In this document: piece by piece, positions 45,051-56,884 of the stretch
Layout: the number at the start of each line of letters is the position of its first letter
Numbering within the stretch: the first letter of the stretch is position 1
Assembly (NCBI GenBank): GCA_947652605.1
Contig: OX393577.1
Location: 25,609,466-25,673,465 of the forward strand
Reading direction: 5' to 3'
DNA: 64,000 bases
Source: Elmis aenea
Lineage: Eukaryota; Arthropoda; Insecta; Coleoptera; Elmidae
Translations under genes and position numbers: made by a program
Notes under the pieces: generated by a model
Databases searched by the model: none
What the model was told of the DNA's origin: nothing
The model's input: only the letters and a program-made list of their open reading frames with translations

Positions 45051-47340
45051 ATAGATTAATGATTAATAGATAGTACTAAAAATTCTGAATACATACAAGA
45101 ATGGCATACACTATCGATAAATAAAATAAAAATATTTTAAATTAGCTGGTGTGGCTACCAAATGACTTTCGGATATTATGCGTGCGATTGTGAATAAAAA
45201 GTTTAAAGTGCCGCTTCAGGTATTATAAATAATTTCCTCCTCGTAAATAACGTTTGTTAAAATCTTGTGGATGATGTCTGTCCCAATTTACAAATAATTA
45301 GACGAATGTTATTGCTATGTGACGATTGGTTAATATAGAAAGGAATTTATACCTCAAACCAAATGTTTGCAATAGAACGGAAGTGAAAAATCCCTGTTAC
45401 AATAGAGTTCAAAACTGTATGGAATTTAATGCCTAAAATAAGTGAAATGTTTAATAATTTTATTAAATGGTTGGTACACTATCATAAATTTTATTACTTG
45501 GAATTTCTGTTACAAGTGGGTGGGTTTTCAGTGTAGTCAGGTCGATTAGCCCGTTTTACCCTTTAACTTCGATAAGAATCATTTTTGATGTGATTTTTTC
45601 ATTGAGACTAGCGCTAGTGCCATCACTGATTATTATATCTACTGTTCCTTCATTGCCCCGAAATTTTAATGTTTACCCCATTTGGGTATTTGGGTAGACT
45701 AAAAGTGCCGCCCCAAAAAAGTGCCGCCTGAATGCCGGACCGCTCCCCCGTCCCCCTATGCTATGCCACATGATCAGGGTTTCGCACATTTGAAAAACCG
45801 TGTATGAGTTCCGCAACAAAATAAGTTTGGGAACAGCTAAATTACATTCACTAGTACAATATTATAGCTTCACTTTTACTTCACGCGTACGTTGACATTT
45901 CATAGCATCCAAAGCTGTCAGACCGACGTTCGAAAAAAAGAAAAAAAAGATCAACTTTAATGACTCGAGCATATTCGACAAGATTCGTGGACTTAACTTC
46001 GCTCTGTACGTCGCGACGCCAATTTTTAGTTCCGAACTGGTTCCGAACTGCTCCCCAAAGAACGCTTATAACATTTTCTCTTCGATAATAAATGGGACCT
46101 TATTTAGATTTAAAAATTTAGTTTTCAAACAACATTAAATACATTTGGAGTTACTTTACTGCGTTCCTAGACGAGGGTAAAAGCATTTCCAATCTTAATC
46201 AACCGATGATTGGTCTCCTGTTTAATTTAAAAAAAATTATTACCCCGTATCAGTACCGTAGCATTATTACAGGAAACGCGTGATGCCATGTCTCCATGAG
46301 CTCAAAACTATTTGCAAACTGCAGGAAGAATATACGTTTGCAGAGTGTTGAGTTTGTAGTCTGGAACATATTTCTTTAAATGGGGCTTATGAAACTTTGT
46401 TACATCAACTTTCAATGATTAAATTTAGATAAAATATGATCGTAACAGTATAACAAATTGTTTATCAGTAAATAACGCAGGAAATTTATTAATTTGTCTC
46501 TCACTGTGTTAACCAAGGAAGGAAATACGCTTAAACAAATTGAGAAGGATGATTTTTTTTTGTTTTCCATAACCTTCACTGTTTAGGTTCCCATGAGACC
46601 AGCGACTTCAAGTATCTATTGTAAATGGCCGACGTTAATTATCAGGAACCAAACAATGGTTACTGATTTATCAGACTAAACTTATTGACATTATCCGGGC
46701 AACTTTTATTACTTCAAATCAAATTAATGAATTATGCTTTACTGTGTATAATATTGTTAGAGTACGCAACTAATTTATTAAGCAATAATATTGCGAACGT
46801 CCTTCGTTATTATGCTGCAATACCTTCTTAGTGCACATTTAGTAGTTATCATAGCAAATCGATCTCTTTTTTAAATAGCTACGTTAAATATAAGTAACAG
46901 AGTGAAAGGAGAAGGTATGATCTTGGTATATGATCGTCCAGATGATTTAAGAAAGTAACGCATTAACCACCGGTGTAATACGAAATTCAGTATAATGCGA
47001 AACTATAATTCGTAAACGTCGCTTCCTCATTTCAGTTTTACTACTTACTTATTAATACAATTAACAAATTAGTTGCAAAAGGATTCCTTTCATTATTTAA
47101 TACTTATTTGTTAATTTAAGGCTATGTGCAATTAATTAATGTTAAACTGTAATAACATTTAACACAGCATATACATTTTTATCATTATTTAAATTTAGAT
47201 TTTTAATAAATTTCGAGGCATTATAGCATTATTTTGCGTAAGTTTTGTTATAGTTTTGTAAATATGAGACTCAAGCTGATTTATTGAGAACTAAAAATTA
47301 GGGAGCGAAAAAGTTAAAATCCGCATTTTATATTATTAGT
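45051..47340. other. AT-rich intergenic, GC-rich patch only
   Basis: No gene is recognised. The patch 45690-45745 holds repeated GTGCCGCC words of hAT-end type. Confidence 0.4.
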
Positions 47341-47623
47341 TTTTCACCTGTAGTTGTAAAAATAAAGTTGGTTAGAATCTAGTTTATAAATTTTTACTTT
47401 TGCCATACGTAGTATAAAGAAAGTTTTCAAATTCCAGATTTACACGACTTAAGGTCCCCTGAAACCGTTTTATTATTTTTGCGATAACGTCCGTGTGTTT
47501 GAGCGTGCGTGCGCAGACGTTCAAATTGTACATTTTTTGACATTCGTTATCGATAAAGCTTTTAAAAGTATAGCTACTACAAAGTGTGTGCACTAAATTG
47601 AATATTTAAATAATAGCAAATAC

Positions 47624-47985
47624 AGGGTGTTTAAGTTGTAACGTTAATACAAAGTTATATAAAAACGGTAATAGATAAAAAAACTGTTTACATAGAATTG
47701 TAGTCTATGATACGGTCTATAAAAAACCTTATCTTTTTTAAGGTAAATTCTGAAATTACAAAATTATACATTGTTTTCGAAAATGACTCCAACAATTTTT
47801 CTATTAAAATTTCGTTGTCTCAATTCTCTAGAATTTCTGTAAAAAAGTTGATTAAAAAAAAAAAATTTTTAAAGAACGGTTCATGGTTGTTCATATGTTA
47901 TAAACACTCGCATGAAACGCCATTTTGGCAGAGATCATTTAGAAAAATGAGGTTAATTATAATGCATGGAGTGGGTCTTTAATCG
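47624..47985 (+). repeat. solo left arm, CAGGGTGTTTAAGTTGTAAC
   Basis: Begins with the CAGGGTGTTT terminus after TA. A 91-codon frame (47707-47982) lies in it, but the translation does not fit DUF4817 or another family and has long Lys runs. I take it for chance. No right arm is found. Confidence 0.45.
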
Positions 47986-48164
47986 TTTTATACACAGAAA
48001 TATACGGTCACATAAACGAAGATATATGCAATGCAATAAATGGCGAAAGGTATTTGGTGTCCATACTAGCTAGTTTAAAATATTATTTTATTTACAATAG
48101 TGTGGGGCAGTTTATTTATAATAGTAGAAGTAGTAATAAAAATTTAAGTTAACCCGAGAGCATT

Positions 48165-48372
48165 TTCGAATTATGATTTATTGCGATTTTAAAAAAGGTT
48201 TAAGCGCTTATGGATGCAAGGAAAGTCTAGATTTAGTTTTTAGTGAATATACTTAGGGTATAATTTTCCGCTGGTATACAGAATTTGAACGCGAAGGAGT
48301 TCTGTTTATCATAAAAAATGGACAGGACGGCCTATTACTGAAATAAACATGGCTGCTGCTAAAAAGATTATT
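48165..48372 (+). pseudogene. mariner transposase N-terminal relic
   Basis: At 48173 the frame reads MIYCDFKKGLSAYGCKESLD, the first HTH of the mariner type. It then goes through a frameshift near 48256 to a YHKKWTGRPITE-like stretch, matching the relic at 27936-28104. It ends where the SINE begins. The conserved GRP turn is kept. No catalytic part is attached. Confidence 0.7.
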
Positions 48373-48375
48373 ACA

Positions 48376-48602
48376 GAGCTCGATGGATGGCTGGCGAGTA
48401 ATACGGAGGTCGTGGGTTCGAATCCCAAGGGCGTCTGTCATCTTTGGGGTTTCCCCTGCCTACTATAGGCAAATGCTGTGGCAGTACTTCCACCTATCCT
48501 TACCTTACCCACCCTATTCTTGTTCCCCTCCCCCTCCACTCCACTGACACTAATAAGCTCTGTAGTTAATGTTTCATTAAATCCACAAATAAAAAAGAAA
48601 AA
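48376..48602 (+). mobile_element. tRNA-derived SINE
   Basis: GGTCGTGGGTTCGAATCCCA at 48407-48426 is a complete tRNA T-arm with the B-box GGTTCGAATCC. Just upstream, TGGCTGGCGAG is an eroded D-arm/A-box, at a shortened spacing. The tRNA-unrelated part is pyrimidine-rich (ACCTATCCTTACCTTACC...) and ends in an A-rich AAATAAAAAAGAAAAAAAGG tail. It is therefore a SINE rather than a tRNA gene. Confidence 0.75.
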
Positions 48603-48670
48603 AAGGAAAATATTATTGAACATTACAATAAAACCATCTATGTGGTATTAGAGCATTAGCTTAGATCAGT

Positions 48671-49600
48671 TATGTCCAAGCTTCTTGATTCTGGGGGCTA
48701 CTTATACCACTTCAAAACTTTTGCGAACTACTAAATGCCCCTTAATGACAAAAAACAAAACTCAAAAAGTAGGTATTTTTACCAAGAAAAAATTTAATAA
48801 ATACATTTTCAATAGATATATTTGTAATTCATGTGAGACTTGCTCTTGCAACTGCATACTTTCTGATGGTGTTTTAAAATCTGGTTCGTAGGGAGATATT
48901 ACTTATTTCAAGCACACAATAAAGTTTATCGGTAAGACCATATCTATCTTTGGTTTTAATGATATTAAGCTGCGAAAATGCCATTACGCATAGGTACAAA
49001 GAAGCGAAAAATGAGTTTACTTTTTTCGCACATTTGATAAGATTCTGATACATGACGGGGTCTGTTGCTTGCCAAAACCAATCATTTTCAATAGCTTTTA
49101 CTTGGATGTCATTTCATAAAACCATAATTTCAATTTCTTGATTGTCGACGAAAGTAATTTTTTGCATAAGTGTAGCTTATGTCAAAATACCAAAAATAAC
49201 AATAGTGATTCGATTTCCTTTAGATCCTGAAAACGTCTATCAAACATATCTTTAAGCGATTGAAGGTCATCAATGTGTCTTTGTGGCTGATAATTTTGAT
49301 CATTGTCTTCTGTCATGTTTTTTATTGATGGGAAATGTTCGTATATGAAGGTTTTAAATAAGACTGTCAGCATTTAAAAAAAGTGGCCAGTCATTTGTGT
49401 CGCTTCAAGCTTTCTGAGCTACAAAAAGTAGAGCGTGTAAGAATTTGCCATGAAAATTTAAATTTTTTCATTAATGGAGGGCACTAAATTAGCTCCAAAA
49501 TTACGACGAAACTTGCATTTATTTTTTTGATTCATATATGCGCTATGAGCATCTTGTGTGGATTCATCAGCAAACTTTGACAATGGTTAAAAAACAACAA
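48671..49600 (-). pseudogene. hAT transposase relic
   Basis: The minus-strand frame 49182-49373 contains IDDLQSLKDMFDRRFQDLKE then IESLLLFLV. This is the hAT pattern of an F-x-x-RF-x-D helix before the C-terminal part. Further upstream on the same strand (about 49460-49590) is a stretch with MNQKNKCKFRRNFG. The plus-strand edge CAGTTATGTCCAAGCTTCTTGATTC at 48671 resembles a hAT terminus. Stops and frameshifts break it. Confidence 0.6.
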
Positions 49601-49639
49601 ATAACAAAAAAAGTAATGTAAGCAGTTTTATTGAGGAGC

Positions 49640-50005
49640 ACCAGCCTGTTCAATGCAATTGAGCTAGATGCACAGAAAACAATTATTATACACAGAAATT
49701 TGCTTGCCTGTGTATTCGGTGGAGTTTCAAAGAATACATTTTCTTACAGGGATTACGGCAACTACAGTTTTTGGCAAAAAAAAAGCAAAAGAGCATCTAT
49801 CGTACTCACCTAACTTGGCAATGTGCTACATTTGTTTATTATTTGAATTTAAAATATTTACGGGGTAAAACGTTTGAGGAGGATATTGAAATAGCCGTTT
49901 GCAATAATTTTGTAAGTTATTTGAAGTTTAAAGTTTTTAAGAAGCAAAAAGTAGACATGGTGAAATGTGCTATTGCTAAAGAGAATCGCTTTGAACATGT
50001 GTAAA
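49640..50005 (+). pseudogene. mariner transposase C-terminal relic
   Basis: Around 49795 the frames give YSPNLAMCYICLLFEFK, a decayed form of the mariner YSPDLAPCDFFLFPKLK block. Here the third catalytic Asp position (PCD) reads CY. It continues as GKTFEEDIEIAVCNNF. The downstream helix ends with a stop at 50002-50004. It may belong with the N-terminal relic at 48165, separated by SINE and hAT insertions, but this is not proven. Confidence 0.65.
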
Positions 50006-50825
50006 AAATATCTTAGAAAACAATACCTGTGTTTTTTATTGTCAATAAATTCAGCTTGAACTCGTATATCCATCTTTTCCGCTATCTTCTTTGTAAATTC
50101 ATTTAATTGACATAAGTGTTTTATTTATAGAAATAAGTTTCATCTACATACCTATTTAAATTAAGCATATATAACGATTAATATGGTTTATACAATTAAG
50201 ATAAAAATCATAACTCTAGAAAGTATATTGAGTTAGACATATTAAAATCCAGACTCTTCTAATTTTGAACAGGTTATTTTATTAACTTATTTTGATAGTA
50301 TAGTAAAATTTTTATTGCTCTGTTCTATAATTATTGCTACTATGCTATGAATGTAGTTTCATCTGTGAACGAGCAGATAATGAGTAGAAAACTTCCGTGT
50401 GAACTCTAGCTGTCACTTCCGATGTCGGCAGTTCCATCATAATTCAGATTATTACAGATATTAAGTTTTACTGACCATTAAAGGTATGCCGCCTATGATA
50501 TTTATATAGAGTTAAAAGCAATTGTTGTATTCAGTAATGACAAATAATTATAGAAATGTTTTAATAGTCATTGTTTGAAAGTAAGTAACAACAATGAAAA
50601 CAAAATTGCAGAATGAATGAGTTATATTATGGGACATTTAATTTGAAAAGGTGCAACTATAGTTTTTTTTTTTTAATTTTAATGTTTAACATACGTCTGT
50701 ATCAGTAAGATTTATTAGATATTAAAATCGTACTCTTTGACTGAAACACTTGTCAATAAAACTACATCCATTCGTGATTTCTTATTTTTTGGATCGAACT
50801 TCTTGGATTAAACTCATTAATAAAC
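50006..50825. other. AT-rich intergenic, no gene seen
   Basis: No supported feature. Confidence 0.4.
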
Positions 50826-50829
50826 TAAA

Positions 50830-51413
50830 ATTGACAGGTGTAATTCATTTTCACGTTTACGCTGCGACAACGCTAAAACGCCCGTCAATAATTCTATAAA
50901 CATGAACATAAACAAACCATGGATGGTAACTTGGTAACCACCAAAATGACTCGTTTTATATTGGAATATTTAATGTTGCATTTTTACTTATTTTATTTTT
51001 TACTCAAAAACGGTAGATTTTACGAGAAAAACTAAAGGATAAAAAAAGTTTTTAAACAAATAAGGCTTTCAAAAAATAATAATTTTTAATTGCAAAATTT
51101 TTACCCACTAAAAAGTTTTTATTAAAAACACAACAGGGGTCGCACTTTTCAGACCCCCTGTGCAGGTGGGAGATGATTAAAAATATTACTATGGGAAACC
51201 TTTTATTAAGTATAAAACATCTGTCAAATATCATTCTGCTACATTTATCCAAATTTGAGAAATAAAATAAAAACCTAATTTTACCGCTCCCCTTTAGGGG
51301 AGTGTAACTCCGAAAGGAGACGTCTAAGGATTTTTTTTTTTATATGAATTCCTCTCCTTAATTTTCAATAAGGAATCACCTCCTGATTTTTTTCGCAATA
51401 TTTAAGAAACCCT
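50830..51413. repeat. single arm of the 60147 foldback family
   Basis: About 580 bp match the complement of 60147-60715. Shared landmarks are GGTGTAAT-CATTTT, GACAACGCTA, ACATGAACATAAACAAACCATGG, GGTCGCACTTTTCAGACCCCCTG, CCCCTTTAGGGG, GGAGACGTCTAAGGA and GGAATCACCTCCTGA. The end is GAAACCCTG-TA. The second arm is almost wholly absent, so this copy has lost its palindrome. Confidence 0.8.
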
Positions 51414-51702
51414 GTATAACCTTAACTTTTGAAAAACTGTTTTATAAAAATATCATACATAAAATCAATTAAAACATTATGTGAAAAACGTTGATTATTA
51501 TTGTTTATCATGTGTGATAGAGAATTCTAGAGCTTGAAAGTGTTGAACAATGGAAATCGTTTGACACTAAAAACTAAAATGCCTAACATGGAAAATCGGT
51601 TAACACAAAATAATATTCTGGTCCTGACAAAATGCTATGTAATTTTACTTTATGAGGCAAAAAAGGGTATCGCATATTTTCTAGTGTACCTGTTTACTTT
51701 AA

Positions 51703-52294
51703 CCCTAGAAGCCCAATCTACGTCATTTTGACGTACACTCCAACACATATTCGCGATCTCTTTCGCACGCTTGCTTAGATCGCCGTGACCATCCGAGCCA
51801 ACTAGGTACATGCCCAGAGCTAACAGGAGACAGCAGTCTCGCTTTGATAAGTGCCGCCATTTTGTTGTTATCGCAATGTTCACGTCGTTATGACGTATGT
51901 TTGGGCTTTGTTAACTTTTGCACTTTTCGAATTTTCTGAATTATATTTGACTTAAGTGATTTATGTTTGATAAGAGTTGATTAGTTTTTCATAAAAAAAT
52001 ATAAATAGTTGATTTTTGTAAACAATTTGTAGTATATAAGAAAAAATTACAAGGATCTCAGTTTTCGTGCCATTTTTTGTATGTTTAATTAAAGTGAACA
52101 TTTCAGAGTTTAAATAAACAATATTTTTTCTAAATTTCTGTTTTTTTATTTACATAGAAAGTATTTCACATAAACCATACAAAAAACTAGTATTTGCAGT
52201 AAAGTTTATTTAGATAGAGCTCTTTTATAATTGTACGTCGTTTTGACGCATGATTGGGTTTTATAGCCTCAAAAATATGATTGGGCTTTTAGGG
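51703..52294. mobile_element. piggyBac-type MITE, exact TTAA duplication
   Basis: A 592-bp element with ends CCCTAGAAGCCCAATC and (read inward) CCCTAAAAGCCCAATC, between TTAA (51699-51702) and TTAA (52295-52298). Three subterminal near-palindromes, ACGTCATTTTGACGT, ACGTCGTTATGACGT and ACGTCGTTTTGACGC, sit next to TTGGGCT-like words. It is non-coding; the 77-codon minus frame is a by-product. Confidence 0.93.
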
Positions 52295-52829
52295 TTAAAA
52301 TAAGAATTAAACAACATAATGTGTGTTACTATAAATACAAAGGTAAGTATATTTTTACTACTTAGTTTCTCCAACTAGATTATTATTTTTTTTAAACATG
52401 AGTTAACTTTATAATATTTATTACTAATATACCCTCTGTCGCTTTTAAAACAGTTCTAAATAATGCGATGTTATTAATAAGACTATTGTTCGGGACTTTT
52501 TAATTATTATCTTATTTTTAAGGTTTTTTTTATTATTCGATAACTGTAAATGTATGTTGAAATTTAACTAAAGCCTCTTATTTAAATGTGTTACAAAAAC
52601 TGATTGTACTTGTTTGTATATTCCATCGTTTTACAATAAATTAGAAGTTTTATGACTCTTGAGTTCATTGTTTTACTGTCAACTTAACTAAAACTGGAGT
52701 ATTAATTCGTTGCAAATTTTTTGCAAAACAGTTTTCATGCTGCTTCTGTAGAGAATAAGTAATTGTTTTGCCAGCCTATTAATTTTGCCTTTTCGGTTTT
52801 AGTATCAGGGTGGTTTTAGTAAAATATTT
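52295..52829. other. AT-rich intergenic, no gene seen
   Basis: No supported feature before the repeat-unit cluster. Confidence 0.4.
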
Positions 52830-53065
52830 TTTCTGCGTCCGTCCAGATAATTGTTGTTGATTCCGATCATTTTTTAGGCTTGAAAATACATCAGAAAGTA
52901 ATTGGTTGCTATAGATGAGTTGTTTTGTTTAAATGCGCTGTCAAACGAGCGTCGTTACACCAAGCGAATTTCACCTTTAGTTTTTGAGTTTATGGATGGC
53001 GACGATAGTGATTTGGTGTCATTGACGGACGTGGGAAAAATATTGTACGTAACATACCCGTAAAG

Positions 53066-54107
53066 CAGGGGTGGCCAACCCAAATGATCTTGCGGGCCAC
53101 TTTGGAAATGCATCATAACTCCGCGGGCCACATATAAAATTATATATCCTCATATTAGATTTAGATACACTAAAGACATTTTTTTGGAGTGAAAAATTGA
53201 AACATAATGAGTTATTATTATTGTGTTTACTACTTCTATTATTTTTACATGTAAACATAATAATGATACTAAACGTACATTGTTAAGAAATATATAACAC
53301 TAAAAATTAAATATAAAAAATATATAAATATAAATGAAATTAAAAAAATTAAATCATTAAAAAATATTTATTTTACTAGTGCGATATTTGTTTCTCCACT
53401 CTTTCACTTAGCTTTTGCAAATCGATCTCAATTTGGGTATTTGCACATCGTAATTGGTGTTGCAGGTTAGCGTCCGTTATGTTTGAGCGTGTTTTGTGTT
53501 TGGTCAATTTCATTTTCGAAAAAAACGATTCGCAGGTGTAAGTTGAACCAAAAGTGCTAACAACTTTTTGTGCCAGATTTCTCAAATTAAAAAATTTCTC
53601 TTTTGTGACGCAAGTGTTATAAAAATCTATTTTTGATTCTGATGTTTCAAAAATGTGTTTTAATTCAACATTGCACTGTAAGTCAACCAGTTCCATTTGG
53701 AGATATTCTGGGGCCGACTCGATTTCAACATGAAAGGGAGATGAATATATTTCAAAAATTTTGTTGTATTTGTCTAACTGTAAATTACTGAATCGGCTTT
53801 CAAAAGCAGCTGTAAGTTTTCTTATTTCTTTTGCATATTTGATGTAATTGTTACATTTTGATTTCTTAAATTCTTTTAACAATGGAAAGTGGTGAGCGTT
53901 ATTACTTTTCAATTGCGATTCAAATAACAACAATTTCTTAATTTTTGAATATATGGATGCAAAAATAATATATTTTTTTAATACATTGGTTTTCACTACT
54001 TTGGCCATTATAAAATAAATATATTTTGTAAAAGTGTGATGAATCTCGCGGGCCGGAAAAATGTTCAAGGCCGCATGCGGCCCGCGGCCGCGGGTTGGCC
54101 ACCCCTG
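53066..54107 (-). mobile_element. hAT element, internally deleted, perfect 8-bp duplication
   Basis: 1042 bp with ends CAGGGGTGGCCAACC and (read inward) CAGGGGTGGCCAACCC, between CCGTAAAG (53058-53065) and CCGTAAAG (54108-54115). It carries only the C-terminal part of the transposase, so it needs a helper. Sharp ends and exact duplication indicate a recent insertion into unit U. Confidence 0.95.
53376..54008 (-). CDS. hAT transposase C-terminal portion, 210 residues
   Basis: An open frame from ATG 54008 to the stop at 53376. The frame is open further upstream, but only through the element's own end and the neighbouring iteron array, so I start at the first Met inside the element (MAKVVKTNV). 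The C-terminal 70 residues show the hAT dimerisation region: FGSTYTCESFFSKMKLTKHK, then RSNITDANLQHQLRCA. This pattern (S-x-FSxMK...K...RS-x-LTD-x-NL-x-x-L-R) is typical of the ZBED/SCAND3-like hAT group. The N-terminal BED finger and catalytic residues are missing, so transposition activity is not expected. Whether the truncated protein is made is unknown. Confidence 0.8.
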   Translation of the reverse strand: MAKVVKTNVLKKYIIFASIYSKIKKLLLFESQLKSNNAHHFPLLKEFKKSKCNNYIKYAKEIRKLTAAFESRFSNLQLDKYNKIFEIYSSPFHVEIESAPEYLQMELVDLQCNVELKHIFETSESKIDFYNTCVTKEKFFNLRNLAQKVVSTFGSTYTCESFFSKMKLTKHKTRSNITDANLQHQLRCANTQIEIDLQKLSERVEKQISH

Positions 54108-54120
54108 CCGTAAAGTGTTT

Positions 54121-55514
54121 CGGTACGCGACAACTGGGCGACGGTCAACTGGGCGACGGTCAACTGGGCGATGGTCAACTGGGCGACGGTCAACTGGGCG
54201 ACGTGCCAACTGGGCGACGGTCAATTGGGCGACAGGAACTTAAACATTTTTTGAACTCTCATCCTGGCACACGATTTTACTGATTGTTTTTGTAAATATT
54301 GGTTAAATATACTTACTTAATTTTGTAGAACTATATCGTACATCGAAATTTGTAGAATCATTTACGAAAGATATGATCAAAAAACGTGGTTCTAAAATAA
54401 TTTAAAAATGAAGAAGGATGATTGCACAATATTAGAATAAAGAGAAACATACAGTTTTTTCATTTATTTATGAATATTATTTTGTAATTAACAAACATTT
54501 TTACATCAAAACAAAACAGTATATAACATTCAAAACAACATAATTATTTTTGAATTATAAATCATTTTATAAGCAATACTCGTAAATAGTCTATTATATA
54601 TTTCAAATTTCTTTTCGGATTATTAACGAGCACCAAATTAAGTTACTATGTCAAATTTAAACCTAAACTCTAGATGTTATTATACGCGAGATTCCCATGT
54701 TTAAACTTAAATTTCAAACACCCGGTATATTTGATATGTGTTAATATGTTTGTTAATTACAAAATGATATTAATAAATTACATCAATTATTTGACCTATT
54801 ATTTAGTTTTCCAGCTAATAGATTATCTACGAGGTAGTGCTAATAACATTAATTAAAGGGTGTTAGGTAAAAACAAGGAATGTCAATTTTTATTACATCT
54901 TTACAATTCGATTTTAAAGAGTTTAAATCTAAAACTTTTTTGCTCATAAACTGTATCAACCAAACTTTATTTTACTATGGATCATATTATTGAAACTGAG
55001 TATTAATCAATCAATGAATGTGAAAAATGATTTTAATTTAATCTATAATAATTAGATATTCTAATTTTATATACTTTTTTGTTTTAATGTAAATATGATT
55101 GTTAATTACAAAATAATATTGATAAATTAATGAAAAACTGTATTTTTCTCTTTATTCTAATATTGTGCAATAATACTTCTTCTATTTAAATTATTTTCGA
55201 ACCACGTTTTTTGATCATATCTTTCGTAAATGATTCTACAAATTTCGATGTACGATATAGTTCTACAAAATTAAGTAAGTATATTTAACCAATATTTACA
55301 AAAACAATCTATAAAATCGTGTGCTAACATGAGAGTTCAAAAATGTTTAAGTTCCTGTCGCCCAGTTGACCGTCGCCCAGTTGGCACGTCGCCCAGTTGA
55401 CCGTCGCCCAGTTGACCATCGCCCAGTTGACCGTCGCCCAGTTGACCGTCGCCCAGTTGACCGTCCCCCAGTTGACCGTCGCTCAGTTGACCGTCGCCCA
55501 GTTGACCGTGTCCG
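54121..55514. mobile_element. foldback element with 15-bp GGTCAACTGGGCGAC iterons
   Basis: 1394 bp. The left iteron array (54131-54235, about seven units) faces its inverted counterpart (55358-55508, about ten units). Inner arms match for a further ~250 bp (AACTTAAACATTTTTTGAAC, ACTTACTTAATTTTGTAGAA, TCGTACATCGAAATTTGTAG). Ends CGGTACGCGACAACTGGG and CGGACACGGTCAACTGGG lie between AAGTGTTT (54113-54120) and AAGTGTTT (55515-55522). No transposase is recognised in the loop. Frames rich in RRPVDRRPVDR come from the iterons and are not proteins. Confidence 0.9.
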
Positions 55515-56040
55515 AAGTGTTTTTACTGGACTCGTTTTCTTTCAAAACTGCCTACTCGACCAGTAAAGTAACACTTTCCGGTCTTGTTACGTAAATAACT
55601 ATTTTATGTGTCTGTCCAGAAAATCAGTTATTTCTGATCAATTTTTAGGCTGGAAAATACATCTTTATCGGCCTAGGCCAGAAAGTATCTGGTTGCCATG
55701 ATGCCATGGTAATGAAGAGTTGTTTTGTTGATTTGTGTTGCCACACAAGCGTCGTTATACCACCAAGCGAATGTAGTTCGTTAAGTTATTATTTATTAAT
55801 GATTGCTTAAGATAGTGATTTTAGTGTCATTGGCGGACGGAGCAAAAATATTGTTCCTAACATACCCGGAAAGTGTCTTTTCTGGACTCGTATTTCAGCT
55901 TGTCCCAGAAATGCCTACTTGTCCAGTAAAGTACCACTTTGCGGTCCTGTTACGCAAATGCGTCCGTCAAAAAATCAGCTGTTTCCGATCATTTTTAGGC
56001 TGGAAAATACATCTTTACTGACCTAGGCCGGAAAGTCGCA

Positions 56041-56884
56041 CAAGGGTCCAACCCCACCAAGGGGGTGAAACTGCTATATGCAATATGCAATTTTTTGGAC
56101 AACATGGCATGCTGTTAAAAATATTAATTGAACCTGATTTGCATTTGGTTTTGCTTTTAGTCAACAATTTTTAAGCAGTATAATTAGCAACTTATAACTG
56201 TAAGAACTATAAGTCTAATAGTCCTAGAACTTAGAAATCTCAAAAAGTTCATCCTTGAGAACACAAAAGTACTTTGTACAAATGCATGTAATTTTTTGAA
56301 CTCCACCTGCTTTTACGTTAGTTTTCGATGTGTAGGTAATAGGCGCATTACCTAAAACAGTCCTTTACGTTAGCGAACGTCATGCAAAAAAATACTCTTC
56401 TTTATAGACTGTCCTATTTGTTACACAATATTTTGCATGCTATTGGTTCTTCCGATAAACATTGGTTCATCACATTTAAACAAAGATAAACATATTCTAA
56501 CGTGAAAATCTGTAGCAGATGTTTACAACTTATCGAATTCTCGTTTTACACACATTATACATCATTTTGGGTACATAAAAAAAGTGCAAGACATTTGTGA
56601 GCATACTTCGTTTTATTTAGTTTCTCTGAAAAAGGCCATAGTCGACTCTCTTGCAAATTACATTAACAGAAAAGAGTCAACTACATCACATCAAGAATTT
56701 AAAAATGAATTATAAATTGGCTGCTTAAGTCGTGTGCTACGGTTTGTTTCTTTGCTCAAAAGTTCACAACGCCTTATTTAGATTTAGATGACAGTCTAAT
56801 ACGAATTCGTCTTTTTACTAGGAGTTTGCCATTCTGCTTGGGTATGTTCTGTGGTCTGTGCTGTGGGTCCCACTTTCCGATCCC
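56041..56884. other. AT-rich intergenic, no gene seen
   Basis: No supported feature between copies of unit U. Confidence 0.4.

Noticed and set aside
47707..47982. 91-codon frame next to a CAGGGTG terminus, considered as a third loop gene
   Set aside because: It does not fit the DUF4817 pattern, has no second arm, and contains long Lys runs from poly-A.
48383..48440. A tRNA gene, suggested by the B-box
   Set aside because: The anticodon arm and acceptor stem are missing and the tail is SINE-like.
54061..54243. Open frames rich in RRPVDRR or GDGQLGDGQL repeats (also 55366-55594)
   Set aside because: They are translations of the 15-bp iteron array, open because 15 is a multiple of three. They are not proteins.
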